DNA from: an uncultured Oscillospiraceae bacterium
GTDB taxonomy: Bacteria; Bacillota; Clostridia; Oscillospirales; Oscillospiraceae
Length of the DNA: 36,990 nucleotides
NCBI GenBank assembly: GCA_947629775.1
Contig: CANRFA010000013.1
Location: forward strand, 1 to 36,990
Direction: 5' to 3'
A program made the position numbers and the translations under genes. Position 1 is the stretch's first letter; the number at the start of each line of letters is the position of its first letter. This document shows positions 1 to 5,700 of this stretch, in pieces. The notes below the pieces were generated by a model that made no database searches, was not told where the DNA came from, and was given only the letters and a program-made list of their open reading frames with translations.

Positions 1-9
1 TTCGGTCAT
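1..9 (-). CDS. Start of an unidentified gene cut by the left edge
   Basis: On the minus strand a GAGGAGG ribosome binding site (around 17-24) is followed by an ATG at 9-7 and then codons for Thr and Glu before the window ends. Only M-T-E is visible, so no product can be named. It lies downstream of bcp on the same strand and could be the third gene of a metY-bcp transcription unit, although about 80 bases with two small hairpins (70-86 and 31-53) separate it from bcp. Confidence 0.6.
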
Positions 10-90
10 GATTGCGTCCTCCTCTTGAAATCTGATGGGCCTATCCTATCAGACTTCGAGGGGGCGCAGGTCGCCCGGCGGGCGACATTT

Positions 91-549
91 TCAGCCCTGC
101 AGGTACTTCAGGATGTCCGCAGCGCTGGTGTCCGGCTTCACCTTGGGCATGACCTTCTCGATCACGCCGTTCTCATCGATGACGAAGGTGGTGCGCACCA
201 CGCCCATGGAGACCTTGCCGTAGTTCTTCTTCTCCTGCCACACCCCGTAGGCCTCGATGGCCTTCCGCTCGGGGTCCGAAAGCAGGAGGAAGGGCAGGTT
301 GTACTTTTCGGCGAACTTCCGGTGGGACGCCTCCGAGTCCTTGCTGACCCCGATCACCACGGCGTCCAGGCTCCGGAATCCCTCGTACGCCCCGGCGAAG
401 GCGCAGGCCTGGCGGGTGCAGCCGGGGGTGTTGTCCCGGGGATAGAAGTAGAGAACCACTTTCTTCCCGGCAAAGTCCTCCAGGGAGACCGGGTTGCCGT
501 CCTTGTCCGGCAGGGTAAACGCGGGGGCTTTCATTCCGACTTCCAGCAT
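91..549 (-). CDS. bcp: Thioredoxin-dependent peroxiredoxin, BCP/PrxQ type
   Basis: This 152-aa protein is a peroxiredoxin of the BCP (bacterioferritin comigratory protein, PrxQ) class, which reduces H2O2 and organic hydroperoxides in the cytosol using thioredoxin. The motif TPGCTRQAC places the peroxidatic Cys at residue 44 and a likely resolving Cys at 49, the five-residue spacing typical of alpha-type PrxQ. The conserved YFYPRDNTPGCT block and a later Arg in the VRTTFVIDE strand fit the AhpC/TSA fold. The length is normal for the family. The start is supported by AAGGAGG eight bases upstream. The gene lies 66 bases downstream of metY on the same strand, with an 11-bp hairpin between them, so cotranscription is likely. 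A link between sulfur assimilation and thiol peroxidase is plausible but is only inferred from position. Confidence 0.95.
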   Translation of the reverse strand: MLEVGMKAPAFTLPDKDGNPVSLEDFAGKKVVLYFYPRDNTPGCTRQACAFAGAYEGFRSLDAVVIGVSKDSEASHRKFAEKYNLPFLLLSDPERKAIEAYGVWQEKKNYGKVSMGVVRTTFVIDENGVIEKVMPKVKPDTSAADILKYLQG

Positions 550-571
550 ATCGGTTTCCTCCTTCCAGGAT

Positions 572-602
572 CCGGACGGCGGCCTTCGGGCCCGCCGTCC
601 GG
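572..602 (-). repeat. 11-bp perfect inverted repeat between metY and bcp
   Basis: Arms 572-582 and 592-602 pair perfectly around a 9-base loop. On the minus strand, the direction of transcription, no U-run follows, so it does not look like a classic terminator. It could protect or attenuate the metY-bcp transcript. Confidence 0.5.
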
Positions 603-615
603 TCTGTCTCTTCTC

Positions 616-1899
616 TTACACCTGATCCAGGGCCTGGGCGATGTCCGCCACCAGGTCCTCCGCGCCCTCCAGGCCGCAGGACATGCGCACCAGATCCGAG
701 CTGATGCCAGCCGCGATCAGTTCCTCGTCGTTCATCTGCCGGTGGGTGGCGGAAGCGGGGTGCAGGCAGCAGGTGCGGGCGTCCGCTACGTGGGTCTCGA
801 TGGCCGCCAGCTTCAGATGCTTCATGAAGGTCTCCGCCGCGGTCCGTCCCCCCTTGAAGCCGAAGGAGACCACGCCGCAGGTGCCCTTGGGCATGTACTT
901 CTGCGCCAGTTCGTAGTACCGGTCTCCCTCCAGACCCGGGTAGATGACGAAGGAAACCTTGGGATGGTTCTTCAGGAAGGTGGCCACCGCCAGGGCGTTC
1001 TCGCAGTGGCGGGGCATCCGCACGTGGAGACTCTCCAGGCCCAGGTTCAGGATGAAGGCGTTCTGGGGGGACTGGATGGAGCCGAAGTCCCGCATCAGCT
1101 GCGCGGTGCACTTGGTGATGAAGGCGCCGCCCAGGCCGAACTTCTCCGCGTAGGTCACGCCATGGTAGCTGTCGTCCGGCGTAGTCAGGCCCGGGAACTT
1201 ATCCCTGTGGGCCATCCAGTCAAAGCGTCCGCTGTCCACGATGCAGCCGCCGACGCCGGCGCCGTGTCCGTCCATGTACTTGGTGGTGGAGTGGGTGACG
1301 ATATCGCAGCCCCACTCGAAGGGACGGCAGTTGACCGGGGTGGCGAAGGTGTTGTCCACGATCAGGGGCACGCCGTGGGCGTGGGCCGCCTTCGCGAACT
1401 TCTCGATGTCCAGCACGGTCAGGGCCGGGTTGGCGATGGTCTCGCCGAAGACCGCCTTCGTGTTGGGCCGGAAGGCCGCTTCCAGTTCCTCCTCGGAGCA
1501 GTCCGGATCCACGAAGGTGAACTCAATCCCCATCTTGCGCATGGTCACGTGGAAGAGGTTATAGGTACCGCCGTAGATGGTGGCGCAGGAGACCACATGG
1601 TCTCCGCAGTTGGCGATGTTGAAGATAGCGTAGAAGTTGGCGGCCTGGCCGGACGAGGTCAGCATGGCGGCCGTTCCGCCCTCCATGTCGCAGATCTTGG
1701 CCGCCACCATGTCGTTGGTGGGGTTCTGCAGACGGGTGTAGAAGTAGCCGCTCTCCTCCAGGTCGAAGAGCTTGCCCATCTGCTCGCTGGTGGCGTATTT
1801 AAAGGTAGTGGACTGAATGATGGGGATCTGCCGGGGCTCCCCGTTGCCGGGCGTGTAGCCGCTCTGCACACACTTCGTATCCATGCTGTAACTGCTCAT
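616..1899 (-). CDS. metY: O-acetylhomoserine sulfhydrylase (PLP enzyme)
   Basis: This 427-aa protein is a Cys/Met metabolism PLP-dependent transsulfuration enzyme of the O-acetyl-L-homoserine sulfhydrylase group. It makes homocysteine from O-acetylhomoserine and sulfide in methionine synthesis. The N-terminal block with TKCVQSGY and YTRLQNPT, the cofactor-binding stretch TSSGQAA, VDNTFATP and the Schiff-base lysine in THSTTKYMDGHG (Lys207) are all present. The insert-rich C-terminal half ending in SCGLEGAEDLVAD is typical of MetY rather than MetB/MetC. An ATG 32 codons further upstream is in frame, but the start at 1899 is chosen because AAGGAG lies just upstream of it and because the longer start would fall only a few bases after the promoter -10 box. 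Cystathionine gamma-synthase is the main alternative assignment and is less likely on length. Confidence 0.94.
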   Translation of the reverse strand: MSSYSMDTKCVQSGYTPGNGEPRQIPIIQSTTFKYATSEQMGKLFDLEESGYFYTRLQNPTNDMVAAKICDMEGGTAAMLTSSGQAANFYAIFNIANCGDHVVSCATIYGGTYNLFHVTMRKMGIEFTFVDPDCSEEELEAAFRPNTKAVFGETIANPALTVLDIEKFAKAAHAHGVPLIVDNTFATPVNCRPFEWGCDIVTHSTTKYMDGHGAGVGGCIVDSGRFDWMAHRDKFPGLTTPDDSYHGVTYAEKFGLGGAFITKCTAQLMRDFGSIQSPQNAFILNLGLESLHVRMPRHCENALAVATFLKNHPKVSFVIYPGLEGDRYYELAQKYMPKGTCGVVSFGFKGGRTAAETFMKHLKLAAIETHVADARTCCLHPASATHRQMNDEELIAAGISSDLVRMSCGLEGAEDLVADIAQALDQV

Positions 1900-1966
1900 A
1901 GGACGCTCCTTCTGTTCTCTCGGATTACGGCGGGGCCCGTCCCGCCGGAAAGAATCATGTTCATTC

Positions 1967-1995
1967 ATATTAGCAATATTCCCCTTCGTCGTCAA
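1967..1995 (-). promoter_or_regulatory. sigmaA-type promoter for metY
   Basis: On the minus strand a TTGACG -35 box (1995-1990), a 17-base spacer and a TAATAT -10 box (1972-1967) lie about 70 bases upstream of the metY start. The leader between contains a GC-rich hairpin around 1930-1949. I see no SAM riboswitch or T-box in this short leader. Confidence 0.75.
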
Positions 1996-2043
1996 TCTTT
2001 TTGTGCAGTTTTATCCAATCTGCGCGGGGAGCGCCCCGAACGG

Positions 2044-2072
2044 TTGACAAACTCCCTCCCATTCACTAGAAT
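2044..2072 (+). promoter_or_regulatory. sigmaA-type promoter for the orphan gene at 2214
   Basis: A perfect TTGACA (2044-2049), a 17-base spacer and TAGAAT (2067-2072) form a strong promoter. It diverges from the metY promoter 50 bases away. The predicted start near 2079 gives a leader of about 135 bases that can form three successive hairpins: 2083-2110, 2119-2137 and 2139-2156. Confidence 0.85.
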
Positions 2073-2213
2073 ATGTGCGATTGCGCTCCGTCTCTCCCCT
2101 TCCGGAGCGCCGCTCCCCGGACCATGCGACCGGGTCCTCCTGCCTTTTCGTGCAGGAAAACCAGCCTGATCATGCAAAACCAAGAGATAAACATAGCCAC
2201 GGGAGGTACTTCC

Positions 2214-2663
2214 ATGCCAGATCTTTCCGATCTTCAGTCCATCTATGCATCCTACCTGTCTGAAGCTGCAGACGCCGAATGCGACGCCGGAACCCTGGGG
2301 GGACTGTGGGGCCTCAAACAGCGGGCCGCCGACCACCCCTGCCACGACCGCTTTGCCCGCAGGACCAGGGCCCTGCTGGGAGACATCGCCCAGGAGAACC
2401 CCTCCTCTTCCCAGGTCCGGGACATCCTGACGTACATCTACGACGCCCCTCTGGAAAACAGGAAGACCCTCTCCTCCTTCTGGATGCTGACCGCCGTCCA
2501 GGGGCTGACCCTGGACCTGATCCCCCTGCTGAACGGAGACGACGCGCAGAACCTCTGGGTCCATTACGCCAACTGCTTCCCCCGCCGGGATCGGCTGCCC
2601 GTTCAGGAAAAGGTCTTCGAGGCTCTGCAGCACCAGGGAACCTGCGCCCGAACGGCGTCCTGA
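2214..2663 (+). CDS. Orphan 149-aa protein of unknown function
   Basis: I do not recognise this protein. Translation from the ATG at 2214, preceded by GGGAGG seven bases upstream, gives 149 residues of mixed, soluble, probably mostly helical character, with Leu, Ala, Asp and Arg frequent and no membrane segment or signal peptide. The N-terminal half resembles a small helical bundle: LSDLQSIYASYLSEAADAE, then helices around residues 27-60 and 65-90. A few cysteines (residues 23, 43, 122, 143) do not form a metal-binding spacing. The gene has its own strong promoter and an unusually structured leader, so it is likely expressed. It is followed by birA, which has a separate promoter. A real but uncharacterised gene is favoured because promoter, binding site and reading frame agree. 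Confidence 0.7.
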   Translation: MPDLSDLQSIYASYLSEAADAECDAGTLGGLWGLKQRAADHPCHDRFARRTRALLGDIAQENPSSSQVRDILTYIYDAPLENRKTLSSFWMLTAVQGLTLDLIPLLNGDDAQNLWVHYANCFPRRDRLPVQEKVFEALQHQGTCARTAS

Positions 2664-2692
2664 CCGCCTGAACGCCGCGTTCCCCGTCCGGA

Positions 2693-2721
2693 TTGACGCC
2701 CGGGAGCAAATCGCCTATAAT
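2693..2721 (+). promoter_or_regulatory. sigmaA-type promoter for birA
   Basis: TTGACG (2693-2698), a 17-base spacer and TATAAT (2716-2721) lie 68 bases upstream of the birA start. I do not see a convincing BirA operator (two halves related to TTGTAAACC and its complement) around it. Confidence 0.8.
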
Positions 2722-2789
2722 GTTCTGCGGAAGCGCTGCAACCGGTGCCACCCGTTCCCTGACGCCGGCGCGCGCGGAAGGAGGAAACC

Positions 2790-3782
2790 ATGAGTCGGGA
2801 AAAGGTACTGTCCCTGCTGCTGGCGCACCAGGGCGAATCTCTGTCCGGACAGGCCATGAGCCGCGAACTGGGCATCAGCCGGGCCGCCGTCTGGAAGTCG
2901 GTGGAAGCTCTTCGCAAGGAGGGCTATACGATCTCCTCCGCCACCAACCGGGGCTACTGTCTTCACGACGCCCCGGACATGCTGCGGGTGGGAGAACTGA
3001 CCGGCCCGCTGGAGGGATGCCTGGTGGGCAGCCATCTCCTGTGCCTGCATACGGTGGACTCCACGAACACGGAGTGCAAGCGCCGGGCCCTCATCGGGGC
3101 ACCGGAAGGGCTGGTCGTGCTGGCGGATCAGCAGACCGGCGGCCGGGGCCGGCTGGGGCGCTCCTTCCAGTCCCCGCCGCTCAAGGGACTTTACCTCTCC
3201 GCCCTGTTCCGCCCGCGCATGGATCCCCGGGATGTGACGGACTTCACCGCCTGGGTGGCGGTGGCCGTCTGCGACGGCATCGAAGCGGCCTGCGGATTCC
3301 GTCCCCGCATCAAGTGGACCAACGATATCGTCATGAACGGACGCAAGCTGGTGGGCATTCTCACCGAGATGGGACTGGAGAGCGAGACCAACTCCCTGCA
3401 GTACCTGGTCACCGGCATCGGCATCAACGTCAACCAGAATACCGAGGACTTCCTGCCGGAGATCCGGGACATGGCAGGCTCCCTGTCCCAGGTTCTCGGC
3501 CGCCCGGTGCGCCGCGTTCAGCTGGCCGTCCATATCATCCAGGCCCTGAACCGCATGTACGCCGAATATCCGAAGAACCGGGCGAAGTACCTCTCGAAGT
3601 ACCGGGAGGACTGCGTTACCATCGGCAGCCAGGTCCAGCTCATCACCGCCACCACCCGCCAGGAGGCCCGCGCCACAGGCATCGACAGCGAATTCCGCCT
3701 GCTGGTGGAGTATCCGGACGGCACCGAAGCGGCCATTTCCAGCGGAGAAGTGTCCGTGCGGGGCATGTACGGCTACGTCTGA
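2790..3782 (+). CDS. birA: Biotin-protein ligase with N-terminal repressor domain
   Basis: This 330-aa protein is a group II biotin protein ligase. It activates biotin as biotinyl-AMP and transfers it to carrier lysines of carboxylases; the N-terminal winged helix usually represses biotin genes. The HTH spans about residues 18-58 (ELGISRAAVWKSVEALRKEGY). The catalytic domain shows GGRGRLGRSF at 117-126, which is the biotinyl-AMP loop, and KWTNDI with the catalytic lysine at 175. A C-terminal SH3-like domain (about 280-330) ends in SGEVSVRG. The start is supported by AAGGAGG just upstream. No biotin synthesis or transport gene is in the window, so its regulatory targets are not visible. Confidence 0.95.
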   Translation: MSREKVLSLLLAHQGESLSGQAMSRELGISRAAVWKSVEALRKEGYTISSATNRGYCLHDAPDMLRVGELTGPLEGCLVGSHLLCLHTVDSTNTECKRRALIGAPEGLVVLADQQTGGRGRLGRSFQSPPLKGLYLSALFRPRMDPRDVTDFTAWVAVAVCDGIEAACGFRPRIKWTNDIVMNGRKLVGILTEMGLESETNSLQYLVTGIGINVNQNTEDFLPEIRDMAGSLSQVLGRPVRRVQLAVHIIQALNRMYAEYPKNRAKYLSKYREDCVTIGSQVQLITATTRQEARATGIDSEFRLLVEYPDGTEAAISSGEVSVRGMYGYV

Positions 3783-3803
3783 TCGGGATCATCCCGTTTT
3801 TCC

Positions 3804-3833
3804 GGGGGAGGCCAGATATGGCCTCCCCCTTTT
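3804..3833 (+). terminator. Rho-independent terminator after birA
   Basis: A perfect 10-bp stem (3804-3813 with 3820-3829) and a 6-base loop are followed by four Ts, 21 bases after the birA stop codon. Confidence 0.85.
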
Positions 3834-4027
3834 CCGTTCCGGCAGGCCGCCCTCTGTGCCGGTCTTCTCTCTGACAGGGCAACGCCTCAGGCCCGCTCCG
3901 CGCTGCCCCCTGGTCTGCGCAGGAGCGCCCTCATGGCGCCCTTTTCTTCAGATCGGAATCATCCAATCTGAACGTGACACGCAATCTGGCTGCCTTTTCC
4001 CCCAACTTCCCTGCGTTTTGGGCTGAA

Positions 4028-4065
4028 TACGGCGCGGTTCTCCTCTTCGGAAGAACCGCGCCGTA
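4028..4065. repeat. 14-bp perfect inverted repeat between convergent genes
   Basis: Arms 4028-4041 and 4052-4065 are perfectly complementary around a 10-base loop, 31 bases beyond the stop codon of the leftward DUF3237 gene. The position is right for a terminator, but neither strand has a U-run after the stem. The rest of 3834-4096 holds a weak GCGCC/GGCGC hairpin around 3923-3937 and no gene that I can support. Confidence 0.55.
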
Positions 4066-4096
4066 CGCGTCTTCAGGGAAATGCCGTTCCGTCGCC

Positions 4097-4537
4097 TCAG
4101 TCCAGATCCTCCAGACGGTAGTAGCGGATATGGAGGTACCCGTCCTCCTCCCGCATACCCTCCCCCACAAACTGATTGCGCTGCAGGATGGGGGCCAGCT
4201 TCTTCGAATCCGTCAGGAAGGTGGGAACGCTGCGCCAGGGACGGGGATTCTCCCCGTTCGTGAACCAGGCGTTGTTCTCGATGTAGATGTGGCAGTCCTG
4301 CCCGTCGCTGTCCTGACCGGTCAGCATGTAGCGGGCGGACATGTGCCGCACCCCGACCTGATTCGTCACCTGGGTATCCACCCCGCAGGGCTCGATGATG
4401 CCGTGGAAGATCTCTCCGGAGGCGGTGCCCCGAAAGGGAATCATCCGCACGGTACCGGTCTCCCCGGTCATGATCACCACAGCGTCCGGGTCCGTCTCCA
4501 CCCGGAGTTCCAGGAGCGCCTTCTTTTTCTGTTCCAT
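4097..4537 (-). CDS. DUF3237-like beta-barrel protein
   Basis: This 146-aa soluble protein appears to belong to the DUF3237 family, whose function is not established. The evidence is a run of family-like blocks: RMIPFRGTASGEIFHGII near residues 32-49, SARYMLTG plus IYIENNAWFTNG around 68-95, and a C-terminal half resembling the family's large-barrel closing strand (NQFVGEGMREEDGYLHIR). The start at 4537 is chosen over an ATG five codons upstream because GGAGGG lies at the right spacing before MEQKKKA. Members are thought to be single-domain lipocalin-like barrels; a bound ligand is unknown. The gene is transcribed alone from its own promoter. The family call is by eye and moderately sure. Confidence 0.72.
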   Translation of the reverse strand: MEQKKKALLELRVETDPDAVVIMTGETGTVRMIPFRGTASGEIFHGIIEPCGVDTQVTNQVGVRHMSARYMLTGQDSDGQDCHIYIENNAWFTNGENPRPWRSVPTFLTDSKKLAPILQRNQFVGEGMREEDGYLHIRYYRLEDLD

Positions 4538-4583
4538 GATATCCCTCCGCACTCAGCCTGGCCGCACAGGCTGATTTCTCCGC

Positions 4584-4608
4584 CCGTCCGGAGCGGAGCG
4601 CCGGACGG
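4584..4608 (-). repeat. 8-bp hairpin in the leader of the DUF3237 gene
   Basis: Arms 4584-4591 and 4601-4608 pair perfectly around a 9-base loop, in the stretch between the promoter and the start codon. No U-run follows on the minus strand. A second GC-only palindromic stretch lies at about 4613-4626. Confidence 0.4.
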
Positions 4609-4643
4609 AAGAGCGCGCGAACGCGCTTCGTGCCGGCGCAACC

Positions 4644-4672
4644 ATTATAAGCCCATACGCTCCATCCCGCAA
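4644..4672 (-). promoter_or_regulatory. Probable promoter for the DUF3237 gene
   Basis: On the minus strand a perfect TATAAT (4649-4644) sits 17 bases downstream of TTGCGG (4672-4667). The -35 box matches the consensus at its first three positions only. The predicted leader is about 100 bases. Confidence 0.65.
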
Positions 4673-4720
4673 GAACTTCTGCCGGCCGGATCGATATCCG
4701 CCGGGCCCGTCCGCGCGAAA

Positions 4721-4750
4721 GGGGACCGCCTCCCCATGGAGACGGTCCCC
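4721..4750 (-). terminator. Probable terminator after mrp
   Basis: An 8-bp GC-rich stem (4721-4728 with 4743-4750), extended by four more pairs inside, lies 42 bases beyond the mrp stop codon. On the minus strand it is followed by TTTCG only. On the plus strand it is followed by a longer T-rich stretch, so it may act in both directions. Confidence 0.55.
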
Positions 4751-4792
4751 TGTTTTCTGTTTCTCAGCCGGAAGAGCCGGCGCCCGGCAGGA

Positions 4793-5605
4793 TCAGAAGT
4801 CCAGCTGAGCCGCGACCTCTTCCAGGTAATTTTTCTGGCTGCGCTCCACGAATCCGGCGTCGAACTGGGCGGCCAGCGTGGGATCGATGGGCAGGCGGGC
4901 CAGGATGGGCAGCTCCAGGGAGGCCGCCACCTTCTCCAGGCGGCTCTCGCCGAAGATGGCGTGGCGCTTGCCGCAGTCGGGGCACTCGTACCAGCTGTAG
5001 TTCTCGATCAGTCCCAGCACGGGAATCTCCATCAGCTTCGCCATGTTGACCGCCTTGGCGACGATCATGGAGACCAGATCCTGGGGAGAGGTGACCACGA
5101 TGACGCCGTCCACCGGCAGGGACTGGAACACGGTGAGGGGCACGTCGCCGGTTCCCGGCGGCATATCCACGAACATAAAGTCGATGTCGCCCCAGATGAC
5201 GTCCGTCCAGAACTGGGTCACCACACCGGCGATGACCGGGCCCCGCCAGACCACGGGATCCGTCTCGTTGGCAGACAGCAGGTTCAGCGACATGATCTTA
5301 ATGCCGCCGGCGGTGACGGAGGGATTGATCCCGTCGTCCGTGCCGGTCGCTCTCTCGTGAACCCCAAAGGCGGTGGGAATGGAGGGACCGGTGATGTCGG
5401 CGTCCAGAATGGCGACCTTCTTCCCCCGGCGGGCCATGGCAACGGCCAGGGAAGCGGTTACGGTGCTCTTGCCGACGCCGCCCTTGCCGCTGACGACGGC
5501 AATCACCCGCTTGATGCTGGACTGTGCGTTGCCGGGAACCCGCAGGTCCCGGGCCGAGCAGCTGGCTCCGCAGGTCGAGCAGTCGTGGGTGCAGTTTTCA
5601 GGCAT
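4793..5605 (-). CDS. mrp: Mrp/NBP35-family Fe-S cluster carrier ATPase
   Basis: This 270-aa P-loop NTPase of the Mrp/ApbC/NBP35 family is expected to bind a [4Fe-4S] cluster and deliver it to apo-proteins in the cytosol. The deviant Walker A motif GKGGVGKST is at residues 40-48, ILDADITGPS at about 66-75 and VDMPPGTGD at about 146-154. The C-terminal CPDC pair (Cys208 and Cys211) is the bridging cluster site. The N-terminus carries four cysteines in CTHDCSTCGASC (5, 9, 12, 16), an Nbp35-like extension absent from the shorter Mrp proteins. The start is preceded by AAGGAG. It has its own promoter, so it is probably separate from the upstream mrdA run. Confidence 0.94.
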   Translation of the reverse strand: MPENCTHDCSTCGASCSARDLRVPGNAQSSIKRVIAVVSGKGGVGKSTVTASLAVAMARRGKKVAILDADITGPSIPTAFGVHERATGTDDGINPSVTAGGIKIMSLNLLSANETDPVVWRGPVIAGVVTQFWTDVIWGDIDFMFVDMPPGTGDVPLTVFQSLPVDGVIVVTSPQDLVSMIVAKAVNMAKLMEIPVLGLIENYSWYECPDCGKRHAIFGESRLEKVAASLELPILARLPIDPTLAAQFDAGFVERSQKNYLEEVAAQLDF

Positions 5606-5655
5606 TGGATATACATCTCCTTCTGGTTCCGGGCCTGGGCCCGGCCAATGTTAAC

Positions 5656-5684
5656 ACTATATACGGTTTCCCCGTCCGGGTCAA
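5656..5684 (-). promoter_or_regulatory. sigmaA-type promoter for mrp
   Basis: On the minus strand TTGACC (5684-5679), a 17-base spacer and TATAGT (5661-5656) lie in the 95-base gap between mrdA and mrp. This argues for independent transcription of mrp. Confidence 0.8.
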
Positions 5685-5700
5685 GATAAACCGGATGCTT

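Noticed and set aside
25-2169. A 714-codon open frame on the plus strand
   Set aside because: It lies opposite bcp and metY, its product is rich in Gly, His, Val and Leu without any domain, and it has no binding site. High GC at third positions creates such long antisense frames.
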